Positions 49,173 through 63,289 of a stretch of 64,000 nt of DNA are shown here, piece after piece (the first letter of the stretch is position 1; each line of letters opens with the position of its first letter). The notes under the pieces were generated by a model. It did not search any database, was not told the origin of the DNA, and saw nothing but the letters and a program-made list of their open reading frames with translations. A program made the translations under genes and the position numbers. Source of the stretch: Nomia melanderi (Eukaryota; Arthropoda; Insecta; Hymenoptera; Halictidae); contig NW_027475146.1 of NCBI RefSeq assembly GCF_051020985.1, positions 682,001 through 746,000 on the forward strand, in the 5' to 3' direction.

Positions 49173-52100
49173 ACCAAAGTGAATTATCTGCTGGAGGCCC
49201 TGGCGCATGAATCTGTGCAGCGGGAACGACCTCGGACCACCAGGGGCCGAGAAAACCACCGTCTCTTGGGGCCGGACACTCAGGCTCAGGGAAAAATCCA
49301 ATATATATCTGGTGATATCTCGGGTCCTATTACAGACAGACCAATAAATCAAAGTGCATTGTCTGTAGGAGGCCCTGGCGCATGAATCTGTTCAGCGGGA
49401 ACGACCTCAGACCACCAGGGGCCGAGAAAACCACCGTCTCATAGGGCCGGACACTCAGGGTCAGGGAAAAATCAAATATATATCTGGTGATATCTCGGGT
49501 GCTATTAGAGATAGCGCAATAAATCAACGTGCATTGTCCGTAGGAGGCCCTTGCGCATGAATCTGTGCAGCAGGAACGACATCGGACCACCAGGGGCCGA
49601 GAAAATTACAGATTTTCGGTATCCGTCACCCAAAGTCATGTAAAAATCCAGCATATATATGGTGCTTTCTCGGGTGCTATTACAGATAGCGCAATAAATC
49701 AAAGTGCATTGTCTGTAGGAGGCCCTGGCGCATGAATATGGGCAGCGGGAACGACCTCGGACAACCATTGGCCGAGTAAACCGCCGTCTCATGGGGCCGG
49801 ACACTCAGGGTCAGGGGAAAATCCAATATCTATCTGGTGATATCTCGGGTGCTATTAGAGATAGCGCAATAAACCAAAGTGAATTATCTGCAGGAGGCCC
49901 TGACGCATGCATTTGAGCAGCGGGAACGACCTCGGACCACCAGGGGCGGAGAAAGCCACCGTCTCAAGGGGCCGGACACTCAGGGTCTGGGAAAAATCCA
50001 ATATATATCTGGTGAAATCTCGGGTGCTATTAGAGATAGCGCAATAAACCAAAGTGAATTATCTGCAGGAGGCCCTGGCGCATGCATCTGTCCAGCGGGA
50101 ACGACCTCGGACCACCAGGGGCCGAGAAAACCACCGTCTCATGGGGCCGGACACTCAGGGTCAGGGAAAAATCCAATATATATCTGGTGATATCACGGTT
50201 GCTATTAGAGATAGCGCACTAAACCAAAGTGAATTATCTGCAGGAGGCCCTGGCGCATGAATCTGTGCAGCGGGAACGACCTCGGACCACCAGGGGCCGA
50301 GAAAACCACCGTCTCATGGGGCCGGACACTCAGGGTCAGGGAAAAATCAAATATATGTCTGGTGATACCTCGGGTGCTATTACAGATAGCGCAATAAATC
50401 AACGTGCATTGTCCGTAGGAGGCCCTTGCGCATGAATCTGTGGAGCAGGAACGACATCGGACCACCAGGGGCCGAGAAAATTACAGATTTTCGGTATCCG
50501 TCACCCAAAGTCATGTAAAAATCCAGCATATATATGGTGCTTTCTCGGGTGCTATTACAGATAGCGCAATAAATCAAAGTGCATTGTCTGTAGGAGGCCC
50601 TGGCGCATGAATATGGGCAGCGGGAACGACCTCGGGCAACCATTGGCCGAGAAAACCAACGTCTCATGGGGCCGGACACTCAGGGTCAGGGGAAAATCCA
50701 ATATATATCTGGTGATATCTCGGGTGCTATTAGAGATAGCGCAATAAACCAAAGTGAATTATCTGCAGGAGGCCCTGACGCATGCATTTGAGCAGCGGGA
50801 ACGACCTCGGACCACCAGGGGCGGAGAAAACCACCGTCTCATGGGGCCGAACACTCAGGGTCTGGGAAAAATCCAATATATATCTAGTGAAATCTCGGGT
50901 GCTATTAGAGATAGCGCAATAAACCAAAGTGAATTATCTGCAGGAGGCCCTGGCGCATGCATCTGTCCAGCGGGAACGACCTCGGACCACCAGGGGCCGA
51001 GAAAATAACAGATTTTCGGTATCCGTCACCCAAAGTCATGTAAAAATCCTGCATATATATGGTGCTTTCTCGGGTGCTATTACAGATAGCGCAATAAATC
51101 AAAGTGCATTGTCTGTAGGAGGCCCTGGCGCATGAATATGGTCAGCGGGAACGACCTCGGAACACCAGGGGCCGAGAAAACCACCGTCTCATGGGGCCGG
51201 ACGCTCAGGGTCATGGAAAAATCCAATATATATCTGGTGATATCTCGGGTGCTATTAGAGATAGCGCAATAAGCCAAAGTGAATTATCTGCAGGAGGCCC
51301 TGGCGCATGCATCTGTCCAGCGGGAACGACATCGGACCACCAGGGGCCGAGAAAATTACAGATTTTCGGTATCCGTCACCCAAAGTCATGTAAAAATCCA
51401 GCATATATATGGTGCTTTCTCGGGTGCTATTACAGATAGCGCAATAAATCAAAGTGCATTGTCTGTAGGAGGCCCTGCCGCATGAATATGGGCAGCGGGA
51501 ACGACCTCGGACAACCATTGGCCGAGAAAACCGCCGTCTCATGGGGCCGGACACTCAGGGTCAGGGGAAAATCCAATATCTATCTGGTGATATCTCTTGT
51601 GCTATTAGAGATAGCGCAATAAACCAAAGTGAATTATCTGCAGGAGGCCCTGGCGCATGCATCTGTCCAGCGGGAACGACCTCGGACCACCAGGGGCCGA
51701 GAAAATAACAGATTTTCGGTATCCGTCACCCAAAGTCATGTAAAAATCCTGCATATATATGGTGCTTTCTCGGGTGCTATTACAGATAGCGCAATAAATC
51801 AAAGTGCATTGTCTGTAGGAGGCCCTGGCGCATGAATATGGTCAGCGGGAACGACCTCGGAACACCAGGGGCCGAGAAAACCACCGTCTCATGGGGCCGG
51901 ACGCTCAGGGTCATGGAAAAATCCAATATATATCTGGTGATATCTCGGGTGCTATTAGAGATAGCGCAATAAGCCAAAGTGAATTACCTGCTGGAGGCCC
52001 TGGCGCATGCATCTGTCCAGCGGGAACGACCTCGGACCACCAGGGGCCGAGAAAACCACCGTCTCATGGGGCCGGACACTGAGGGTCAGGGAAAAATCAA

Positions 52101-52573
52101 ATATATATCTGGTGATATCTCGGGTGCTATTAGAGATAGCGCAATAAATCAACGTGCATTGTCCGTAGGAGGCCCTTGCGCATGAGTCTGTGCAGCAGGT
52201 ACGACATCGGACCACCAGGGGCCGAGAAAATAACAGATTTTCGGTATCCGTCACCCAAAGTCATGTAGAAATCCTGCATATATATGGTGCTTTCTCGGGT
52301 GCTATTACAGATAGCGCAATAAATCAAAGTGCATTGTCTGTAGGAGGCCCTGGCGCATGAATATGGTCAGCGGGAACGACCTCGGAACACCAGGGGCCGA
52401 GAAAACCAACGTCTCATGGGGCCGGACACTCAAGGTCAGGGGAAAATCCAATATATAACTGGTGATATCTCGGGTGCTATTAGAGATAGCGCAATAAACC
52501 AAAGTGAATTATCTGCAGGAGGCCGTGTCGCATGCATTTGAGCAGCGGGAACGACCACGGACCACCAGGGGCC
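49173..52573 (+). repeat. 20-21-monomer HOR, unit B
   Basis: Same order as unit A, above 99% identical where aligned. In about 1130 bp I noticed three or four differences, such as GACAGACC near 49335, CCTCAGACC near 49407 and GAGTAAACC near 49775. It lacks one monomer near 50300 that unit A has, and gains four monomers from the internal duplication at 50910-52030. Confidence 0.88.
50910..51330 (+). repeat. Internal 4-monomer duplication inside HOR unit B, first copy
   Basis: Identical by eye to 51610-52030 (offset 700 bp): a B monomer with AAAATAACAGATTTTCGG and AATCCTGCATATATATGG, then ATATGGTCAGCGGGAACG, then GGACGCTCAGGGTCATGG. Unit A has this stretch once. The duplication therefore arose after units A and B separated. 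Confidence 0.88.
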
Positions 52574-53708
52574 GAGAAAACCACCGTCTCATGGGGCCGG
52601 ACACTCAGGGTCAGGGAAAAATCCAATATATATCTGGTGAAATCTCGGGTGCTATTAGAGATAGCGCAATAAACCAAAGTGAATTATCTGCAGGAGGCCC
52701 TGGGTCATGAATCTGTGCAGCGGGAACGACCTCGGACGACCAGGGGCCGAGAAAACCAGTCTCATGGGGCCGGACACTCAGGGTCAGGGGAAAATCCAAT
52801 ATGTATCTGGAGATATCTCGGGTGCTATTAGAGATAGCGCACTAAACCAAAGTGAATTATCTGCAGGAGGCCCTGGCGCATGAATCTGTGCAGCGGGAAC
52901 GACCTCGGACCACCAGGGGCCGAGAAAACCACCGTCTCTTGGGGCCGGACACTCAGGGTCAGGGAAAAATCAAATATATATCTGGTGATATCTCGGGTGC
53001 TATAAGAGATAGCGCAATAAATCAACGTGCATTGTCCGTAGGAGGTCCTTGCGCATGAATCTGTGCAGCAGGAACGACCTCGGACCACCAGGGGCCGAGA
53101 AAATAACAGATTTTCGGTATCCGTCACCCAAAGTCATGTAAAAATCCTGCATATATATGGGGCTTTCTCGGGTGCTATTACAGATAGCGCAATAAATCAA
53201 AGTGCATTGTCTGTAGGAGGCCCTGGCGCATGAATATGGTCAGCGGGAACGACCTCGGAACACCAGGGGCCGAGAAAACCACCGTCTCATGGGGCCGGAC
53301 GCTCAGGGTCATGGAAAAATCCAATATATATCTGGTGATATCTCGGGTGCTATTAGAGATAGCGCAATAAACCAAAGTGAATTATCTGCAGGAGGCCCTG
53401 TCGCATGCATTTGAGCAGCGGGAACGACCTCGGACCACCAGGGGCGGAGAAAACCACCGTCTCATGGGGCCGAACACTCAGGGTCTGGGAAAAATCCAAT
53501 ATATATCTGGTGAAATCTCGGGTGCTATTAGAGATAGCGCAATAAACCAAAGTGAATTATCTGCAGGAGGCCCTGGGTCATGAATCTGTGCAGCGGGAAC
53601 GACCTCGGACGACCAGGGGCCGAGAAAACCAGTCTCATGGGGCCGGACACTCAGGGTCAGGGGAAAATCCAATATGTATCTGGAGATATCTCGGGTGCTA
53701 TTAGAGAT
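52574..53708 (+). repeat. Monomers between HOR units B and C
   Basis: Contains two related pairs: the GGGTCATGAATCTGTGC monomer followed by a shortened AAAACCAGTCTCATGG (2 bp lost) near 52757 and 53628, and TTTGAGCAGCGGG near 52540 and 53415. The ~875-bp spacing makes these a local 5-monomer duplication. A related shortened block lies near 48382. Confidence 0.78.
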
Positions 53709-54745
53709 AGCGCACTAAACCAAAGTGAATTATCTGCAGGAGGCCCTGGCGCATGAATCTGTGCAGCGGGAACGACCTCGGACCACCAGGGGCCGAGAAA
53801 ACCACCGTTTCATGGGGCCGGACACTCAGGGTCAGGGGAAAATCCAATATATATCTGGTGATATCTCGGGTCCTATTAGAGATAGCGCAATAAGCCAAAG
53901 TGAATTATCTGCAGGAGGCCCTGGCGCATGCATCTGTCCAGCGGGAACGACCTCGGACCACCAGGGGCCGAGAAAACCACCGTCTCATGGGGCCGGACAC
54001 TCAGGGTCAGGGAAAAATCAAATATATGTCTGGTGATACCTCGGGTGCTATTACAGATAGCGCAATAAATCAACGTGCATTGTCCGTAGGAGGCCCTTGC
54101 GCATGAATCTGTGCAGCAGGAACGACATCGGACCACCAGGGGCCGAGAAAATTACAGATTTTCGGTATCCGTCACCCAAAGTCATGTAAAAATCCAGCAT
54201 ATATATGGTGCTTTCTCGGGTGCTATTACAGATAGCGCAATAAATCAAAGTGCATTGTCTGTAGGAGGCCCTGGCGCATGAATATGGGCAGCGGGAACGA
54301 CCTCGGGCAACCATTGGCCGAGAAAACCAACGTCTCATGGGGCCGGACACTCAGGGTCAGGGGAAAATCCAATATATATCTGGTGATATCTCGGGTGCTA
54401 TTAGAGATAGCGCAATAAACCAAAGTGAATTATCTGCAGGAGGCCCTGACGCATGCATTTGAGCAGCGGGAACGACCTCGGACCACCAGGGGCGGAGAAA
54501 ACCACCGTCTCATGGGGCCGGACACTCAGGGTCTGGGAAAAATCCAATATATATCTAGTGAAATCTCGGGTGCTATTAGAGATAGCGCAATAAACCAAAG
54601 TGAATTATCTGCAGGAGGCCCTGGCGCATGCATCTGTCCAGCGGGAACGACCTCGGACCACCAGGGGCCGAGAAAATAACAGATTTTCGGTATCCGTCAC
54701 CCAAAGTCATGTAAAAATCCTGCATATATATGGTGCTTTCTCGGG
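53709..54745 (+). repeat. 20-21-monomer HOR, unit C (partial)
   Basis: The left part follows 46540-46880 (ACCGTTTCATGGGGCC, then TCCTATTAGAG, then ATGTCTGGTGATACC). From about 54051 it follows unit B (50380 onward, offset 3671) through the B monomer, AACCATTGGCCGAGAAAACC, TTGAGCAGCGGG and AAAATAACAGATTTTCGG. It stops at about 54745, where TTACAGATAG of unit B becomes TTAGAGATAG. Confidence 0.85.
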
Positions 54746-57700
54746 TGCTATTAGAGATAGCGCAATAAATCAAAGTGCATTGTCTGTAGGAGGCCCTTGC
54801 GCATGAATCTGTGCAGCAGGAACGACATCGGACCACCAGGGGCCGAGAAAACCACCGTCTCATGTGGCCGGACACTCATGGTCAGGGAAAAATCCAATAA
54901 ATATCCGGTGATATCTCGGGTGCTAATAGAGATAGCGCAATAAACCAAAGTGAATTATTTGCAGGAGGCCCTGGCGCATGAATCTGGGCAGCGGGAACGA
55001 CCTCGGACCACCAGGGGCCGAGAAAACCACCGTCTCATGGGGCCGGACAGTCAGGGTCAGGGAAAAATCCAATATATATCTGGTCATATCTCGGGTGCTA
55101 TTACAGATAGCCCAATAAATCAAAGTGCATAGTCTGTAGGAGGCCCTGGCGCATAAATCTGTGCAGCGGGAGCGACCTCGGACCACCAGGGGCCGAGAAA
55201 ACCACAGTCTCATGGGGCCGGACACTCAGGGTCAGGGGAAAATCCAATATATATCTGGTGATATCTCGGGTGTTATTACAGATAGCCCAATACATCAAAG
55301 TGCATTGTCTGTAGGAAACCCTGGCGCATGAATCTGTGCAGCGGGAACGACCTCGGACCACCAGGGGCCGAGAAAACCACAGTCTCATGTTGCCGGACAC
55401 TCAGGGTCAGGGGAAAATCCAATATATATCTGGTGATATCTCGGGTGCTATTAGAGATAGCGCAATAAACCAAAGTCAATTATCTGCAGGAGGCCCTGTC
55501 GCATGAATCTGTGCAGCGGGAACGACCTCGGAGCACCAGGGGCCGAGAAAACCACCGTCGCATGGGGCCGGACACTCAGGTTCAGGGAAAAATCCAATAT
55601 ATATCTGGTGATATCTCGGGTGCTATTACGGATAGCGCAATAAATCAAAGTTCATTGTCTGTAGGAGGCCCTGGCGCATGAGTCTGTTCAGCGGGAACGA
55701 CCTCGGACCACCAGGGGCCGAGAAAACCACAGTCTCATGGGGCCGGACACTCAGGGTCAGTGGAAAATCCAATATATATCTGGTGATATCTCGGGTGCTA
55801 TTACAGATGGCGCTATAACCCAATGTGAATTATCTGCAGGAGGCCCTGGCGCATGAATCTGTGCAGCGGGTACGACCTCGGACCACCAGGGGCCGAGAAA
55901 ACCACAGTCTCATGGGGCCGGACACTCAGGGTCAAGGGAAAATCCAATATATATCTGGTGATATCTCGGGTGCTATTAGAGATAGTGCAATAAACCAAAG
56001 TGAATTATTTGCAGGGGGCCCTGGCGCATGAATCTGTGCAGCGGGAACGACCTCGGACCACCAGGGGCCGAGAAAACCACCGTCTCATGGGGCCGGACTG
56101 GCAGGGTCGGGGAAAAATCTATTATATATCTGGTGATATCTCGGGTGCTATTAGAGATAGCGCAATAAATGAAAGTGTATTATCTGCAGGGGGCCCTGGC
56201 GCACGAATCTGTGCAGCGGGATCGACCTCGGACCACGAGGGACCGAGAAAACCATCGACACATGGGGCCGAACTGTCAGGGTCTAGGAAAAATGCAATAT
56301 ATATCTGGTGATATCTCGGCTGCTATTAGAGATAGGGAAATAAATCAAAGTGCGTTGTCTGCAGGAGGCCCTAGCGCATGAATCTGTGCAGCGGGAACGA
56401 CCTCGGACCACCAGGGGCCGAGAAAACCACCGTCTCACGTGGCCGGACACTCAGGGTGAGGGAAAAATCCAATATATATCTGGTGATATCTCGGGTGCTA
56501 TTACAGATAGCCCAATAAATCAAAGTGCATAGTCTGTAGGAGGCCCTGGCGCATAAATCTGTGCAGCAGGGACGACCTCGGACCACCAGGGGCCGAGAAA
56601 ACCACAGTCTCATGGGGCCGGACACTCAGGGTCAGGGGAAAATCCAATATATATCTGGTGATATCTCGGGTGCTATTAGAGATAGCGCAATAAACCAATG
56701 TGAATTATCTGCAGGGGGCCCCGGCGCAAGAATCTGTGCAGGGGGAACGACCTCGGCCCACCAGGGGCCGAGAAAACCACCGTCTCATGGGGCCGGACTG
56801 TCAGGGTCTAGGAAAAATCCAATATAAATCTGGTGATATCTCGGCTGCTATTAGAGATAGCGAAATAAATCAAAGTGCATTGTCTGCAGGAGGCCCTAGC
56901 GCATGAATCTGTGCAGCGGGAACGACCTCGGACCACCAGGGCCCGAGAAAACTACCGTCTCATGGGGCCGGACACTCAGGGTCAGGGAAAAATCCAATAT
57001 ATACCTGGTGATATCTCGGGTGCTATTACAGATAGCGCAATAAATCAAAGTGCTTTGTCTGTAGGATGCCCTGGCGCATGAATCTGTGCAGCGGGAACGA
57101 CCTCGGACCACCAGGGGCCGAGGAAACCATAGTCTCATGTTGCCGGACAGTCAGGGTCAGGGGAAAATCCAATATATATCTGGTGATATCTCGGGTGCTA
57201 TTAGAGATAGCCCAATAAACCAAAGTGAATTATCTGCAGGAGGCCCTTGCGCATGAATCTGTTCAGCGGGAACGATCTCGGACCACCAGGGGCCGAGAAA
57301 ACTACAGTCACATGGGGCCGGACACTCAGGGTCAGGGGAAAATCCAATATATATCTAGTGATATCTCGGGTGCCATTACAGATAGCGCAATACACCAAAG
57401 TGAATTGTCTGCAGGAAGCCCTGGCGCATGAATCTGTTCAGCGGGATCGAACTCGGACCACGAGGGACCGAGAAAACCATCGACACATGGGGCCGGACAC
57501 TCAGGGTCAGGGAAAAATCCAATATATATCTGGAGATATCTCGGGTGCTACTAGATATAGCGCAATAAACCAAAGTGAATTATCTGCTTGAGGCCCTGGC
57601 GCATGATTCTATGAAGCGGAAACGACGTCGGACCAACAGGGGCCGAGAAAACCACCGTCTCATGGGGCCGGACACTCAGGGTCAGGGAAAAATCCAATAT

Positions 57701-58239
57701 ATATCTGGTGATATCTCGGGTGCTATTACAGATAGCGCAATAAATCAAAGTGCATAGTCTGTAGGAGGCCCTGGCTCATAAATCTGTGCAGCGGGAACGA
57801 CCTCGAACCACCAGGGGCCGAGAAAACCACAATCTCATGGGGCCGGACACTCAGGGTCAGGGGAAAATCCAATATATATCTGGTGATATCTCGGGTGCTA
57901 TTAGAGATAGCGCAATAAACCAAAGTGAATTATTTGCAGGAGGCCCTGGCGCATGAATCTGGGCAGCGGGAACGACCTCAGACCACCAGGGGCCGAGAAA
58001 ACCGCAGTCTCATGGGGCCGGACACACAGGGTCAGGGAAAAAGCCAATATATATCTGGTGATATCTCGGGTGCTATTACAGATAGCGCAATAAATCAAAG
58101 TGAATTATCTGCAGGAGGCCCTGGCGCATGATTCTATGAAGCGGGAACGACCTCGGACCACCAGGGGCCGAGAAAACCACCGTCTCATGGTGCCGGACAC
58201 TCAGGGTCAGGGAAAAATCCAATATACATCTGGTTATAT

Positions 58240-58440
58240 CTCGGGTGCTATTACAGATAGCGCAATAAATGAAAGTGCATTGTCTGTAGGAGGCCCTGGC
58301 GCATGAATCTGTGCAGCGGGAACGACCTCGGACCACCAGGGGCCGAGAAAACCACCGTCTCATGGGGACGGACACTCAGGGTCAGGGAAGAATCCAATAT
58401 ATATATGGTGATAGCTCGGGTGCTATTAGAGATAGCGCAA
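58240..58440 (+). repeat. Dimer-spaced duplicated segment (350 bp offset)
   Basis: CAATAAATGAAAGTGCATTG, CATGGGGACGGACACTCAGG, CAGGGAAGAATCC and GGTGATAGCTCGGG occur together here and again at 58590-58790, with essentially no difference. This is a simple two-monomer unequal exchange. Confidence 0.88.
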
Positions 58441-61400
58441 TAAACCAAAGTGAATTATCTGCAGGAGTCCCTGGCCCATGAATCTGTGCAGCGTTAACGA
58501 CCTCGGACCACCAGGGGCCGAGAAAACCACCGTCTCATGGGGCCGGACACTCAGGGTCAGGGAAGAATCCAATATATATCTGGTGTTATCTCGGGTGCTA
58601 TTACAGATAGCGCAATAAATGAAAGTGCATTGTCTGTAGGAGGCCCTGGCGCATGAATCTGTGCAGCGGGAACGACCTCGGACCACCAGGGGCCGAGAAA
58701 ACCACCGTCTCATGGGGACGGACACTCAGGGTCAGGGAAGAATCCAATATATATATGGTGATAGCTCGGGTGCTATTACAGATAGCGCAATAAACCAAAG
58801 TGAATTATCTGCAGGAGGCCCTGGCGCATGCATCTGTGCATCGGGAACGACCTCGGACCACCAGGGGCCGCGAAAACCACCGTCTCATGGAACCGGACAC
58901 TCAGGGTCAAGGAAAAATCCAATATATATCTGGTGATATCTCGGGTGCTATTAGAGATAGCGCAATAAACCAAAGTGAATTATCTGCAGGAGGCCCTGGC
59001 GCATGATTCTATGAAGCGGGAACGACCTCGGACCACCAGGGGCCGAGAAAACCACCGTCTCATGGTGCCGGACACTCAGGGTCAGGGAAAAATCCAATAT
59101 ATATCTGGTGAAATCTCGGGTGCTATTAGAGATAGCGCAATAAACCAAAGTGAATTATCTTTAGGAGGCCCTGGCGCATGAATCTGTGCAGCGGGAACTA
59201 CCTCCGACCACCAGGGGCCGAGAAAATCACCGTCTCATGGGGCCGGACTGTCAGGGTCAGGGAAAAATCAAATATATATCTGGTGATATCTCGGGTGCTA
59301 TTAGAGATAGCGCAATAAACCAAAGTGAATTATCTGCAGGAGGCCCTGGCGCATGATTCCATGAAGCGGGAACGACCTCGAACCACCAGGGGCCGAGAAA
59401 ACCACCGTCTCATGGTGCCGGACACTCAGGGTCAGGGAAAAATCCAATATATATCTGGTGATGTCTCGGGTGCTATTACAGATAGCGCAATAAATCAAAG
59501 TTCATTGTCTGTAGGAGGCCCTGGCGCATGAGTCTGTGCAGCGGGAACGACCTCGGACCACCAGGGCCCGAGAAAACCACAGTCTCATGGGGCCGGACAC
59601 ACAGGGTCAGGGGAAAATCCAATATATATCTGGTGCTATCTCGGGTGCTATTAGAGATAGTGCTATGAACCAAAGTGAATCATCTGCAGGAGGCCCTGGC
59701 GCATGAATCTGTGCAGCGGGAACGACCTCGGACAACCAGGGGCCGAGAAAACCACCGTCTCATGGGGCCGGACACTCAGGGTCAGGGAAAAATCCAATAT
59801 ATATCTGGTGATATCTCGGGTGCTATTACAGATAGCGCAATAAATCAAAGTGCATTGTCTGTAGGAGGCCCTGGCGCTTGAATCTGTGCAGCGGGAACGA
59901 CCTCGGACCACCAGGGGCCGAGAAAACCGTCGACACATGGGGCCGGACTGTCAGGGTCAAGGAAAAATCCAATATATATCTGGTGATATCTCGGCTGCTA
60001 TTACAGATAGCGCAATAGATCAAAGTGCATTGTCTGTAGGAGGCCCTGGCGCATGAATCTGTGCACCGGGAACGACCTCGGACCACCAGGGGCCGAGAAA
60101 ACCACAGTCTCATGGGGCCGGACACTCAGGGTCAAGGGAAAATCCAATATATATCTGGTGATATCTCGGGTGCTATTAGAGATAGCGCAATAAACCAAAG
60201 TGAATTATCTGCAGGAGGCCCTGGCGCATGAATCTGTGCAGAGGGAACAACCTCGGACCACCAGGGGCAGAGAAAACCACCGTCTCATGTGGCCGGACAC
60301 TCAGGGTCAGGGGAAAATCCAATATATATCTGGTGATATCTCGGGTGCTATTAGAGATAGCGCAATAAACCAAAGTGAATTATCTGCAGGAGGCCCTCGC
60401 GCATGCATCTGTGCAGCAGGAACGACCTCGGACCACCAGGGGCCGACAAAACCACCGTCTCATGGGGCCGGACACTCAGGGTCAGGGGAAAATCCAATAT
60501 ATATCTGGTGATATCTCGGGTGCTATTAGAGATAGCGCAATAAACCAAAGTGAATTATCTGCAGGAGGCCCTGGCGCATGATTCTATGAAGCGGGAACGA
60601 CCTCGGACCACCAGGGGCCGAGAAAACTACCGTCTCATGGTGCCGGACACTCAGGGTCAGGGAAAAATCCAATATATATCTGGTGATATCTCCGGTGCTA
60701 TTAGAGATAGCGCAATAAATCAACGTGCATTGTCCGTAGGAGGCCCTTGCGCATGAATCTGTGTAGCAGGAACGACCTCGGACCACCAGGGGCCGAGAAA
60801 ACCACCGTCTCATGGGGCCGGACACTCAGGGTCAGGGGAAAATCCAATATATATCTGGTGATATCTCGGGTGCTATTACAGATAGCGCAATAAATCAAAG
60901 TGCATTATCTGCAGGAGGCCCTGGCGCATGCATCTGCGCATCGGGAACGACCTCGGAACACCAGGGGCCGAGAAAACCACCGTCTCATGGGGCCGGACAC
61001 TCAGGGTCAGGGATAAATCCAACATATATCTGGTGATATCTCGGGTGCTATTCGAGATAGCGCTATAAACCAAAGTGAATTATCTGCAGGAGGCCCTGGC
61101 GCATGAATCTGTGCCGCGGGAACGACCTCGGACCACCAGGGGCCGAGAAAACCACAGTCTCTGGAGGCCGGACACTCAGGGTCAGGGAAAAATCCATTAT
61201 ATATCTGGTGATATCTCGGGTGCTATTAGAGATAGCGCGATAAATCAAAGTGCATTGTCTGCAGGAAGCCTTCGCGCATTATTCTGAGCAGCGGGAACGA
61301 CCACGGACCACCAGGGGCCGAGAAAACCACCGTCTCATGGGGCCGGACACTCAGGGTCAGCGAAAGATCCAATATATATCTGGTGAAATCTCGGGTGCTA

Positions 61401-61889
61401 TTAGAGATAGTGCAAGAAAGCAAAGTGAATTATCTGCAGGAGGCCCTGGCGCATGAATCTGTGCATCGGGAACGACATCGGACCACCAGGGGCCGAGAAA
61501 ACCACCGTCTCTTGGGGCCGGACACTCAGGCTCAGGGAAAAATCCAATATATATCTGGTGATATCTCGGGTGCTATTACAGATAGCGCAATAAATCAAAG
61601 TGCATTGTCTGTAGGAGGCCCTGGCGCATGAATCTGTGCAGCGGGAACGACCTCGGAACACCAGGGTCCGAGAAAACCACAGTCTCATGGGGCCGGACAC
61701 TCAGGGTCAGGGAAAAATCCAATATATATCTGGTGATATCTCGGGTGCTATTACAGATAGCGCAATAAATCAAAGTGCATTGTCTGTAGGAGGCCCTGGC
61801 GCATGAATCTGTGCATCGGGAACGACATCGGACCACCAGGGGCCGAGAAAACCACCGTCTCTTGGGGCCGGACACTCAGGCTCAGGGAA

Positions 61890-62600
61890 AAATCCAATAA
61901 ATATCTGGTGATATCTCGGGTCCTATTACAGATAGACCAATAAATCAAAGTGCATTGTCTGTAGGAGGCCCTGGCGCATGAATCTGTTCAGCGGGAACGA
62001 CCTCGGACCACCAGGGGCCGAGAAAACCACAGTCTCATGGGGCCGGACACTCAGGGTCAGGGAAAAATCCAATATATATCTGGTTATATCTCGGGTGCTA
62101 TTACAGATAGCGCAATAAATCAAAGTGCATTGTCTGTAGGTGGCACTGGGGAATGAATCTGTGCAACAGGAACGACCTCGGACCACCAGGGGCCGAGAAA
62201 ATTACAGATATTCGGAATCCGTCACCCAAGGTCATGTAAAAATCCAGCATATATCTGGTGATATCTCGGGTGCTATTACAGATCGCGCAATAAACCAAAG
62301 TGCATTGCCTGTAGGAGGCCCTGGCGCATGAATCTGTGAAGCGGGAACGACCTCGGACCACCAGGGGCCGAGAGAACCACCGTCTCTTGGGGCCGGACAC
62401 TCAGGCTCAGGGAAAAATCCAATATATATCTGGTGATATCTCGGGTGCTATTACAGATAGCGCAATAAATGAAAGTGCATTGTCTGTAGGAGGCCCTGGC
62501 GCATGAATCTGTGCAGCGGGAACGACCTCGGACCACCAGGGGCCGAGAAAACCACCGTCTCATGGGGCCGGACACACAGGGTCAGGGAAGAATCCAATAT
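61890..62600 (+). repeat. 8-monomer-spaced block, copy 1
   Basis: Matches 63290-64000 at an offset of exactly 1400 bp: CCTATTACAGATAG, AATCTGTTCAGCGGG, CTGGTTATATCTCGGG, GTAGGTGGCACTGGGGAATG, the B/A hybrid, GAGAGAACCACCGTCTC and CACACAGGGTCAGGGAAGAA. Identity is near complete from 62061 onward. The copy runs off the window, so its true length is unknown. Confidence 0.9.
62122..62296 (+). repeat. Hybrid monomer with late B-to-A switch
   Basis: The B block (TTACAGATATTCGGAATCC, GTCATGTAAAAATCCAGC) continues to the TA tract and then changes to A-type CTGGTGATATC. The switch point is about 40 bp further right than in the 9838 hybrid. An identical arrangement occurs 1400 bp downstream (63522-63696) within the 8-monomer duplication. 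Confidence 0.8.
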
Positions 62601-63289
62601 ATATCTGGTGAAATCTCGGGTGCTATTAGAGATAGCGCAATAAACCAAAGTGAGTTATCTGCAGGAGGCCCTGGCGCATGATTCTATGAAGCGGGGACGA
62701 CCTCGGACCACCAGGGGCCGAGAAAACCACCGTTTCATGGGGCCGGACACTCAGGGTCAGGGGAAAATCCAATATATATCTGGTGATATCTCGGGTCCTA
62801 TTAGAGATAGCGCAATAAGCCAAAGTGAATTATCTGCAGGAGGCCCTGGCGCATGCATCTGTCCAGCGGGAACGACCTCGGACCACCAGGGGCCGAGAAA
62901 ACCACCGTCTCATGGTGCCGGACACTCTGGGTCAGGGAAAAATCCAATATATATCTGGTGTTATCTCGGGTGCTATTACAGATAGCCCAATACATCAAAG
63001 TGCATTGTCTGTAGGAGGCCCTGGTGCATGATTCTGTGCAGCGGGAGCGACCTCGGACCACCAGGGGCCGAGAAAACCACAGTCTCATGTTGCCGGACAC
63101 TCAGGGTCAGGGGAAAACCCAATATATATCCGGTGATATGTCGGGTGCTATTAGAGATAGCGCAATATACCAAAGTGAATTGTCTGTAGGAGGCCCTGGC
63201 GCATGAATCTGGGCAGCGGGAACGACTTCGGACCACCAGGGGCCGAGAAAATCACAGTCTCATGGGGCCGGACACTCAGGGTCAGGGAA

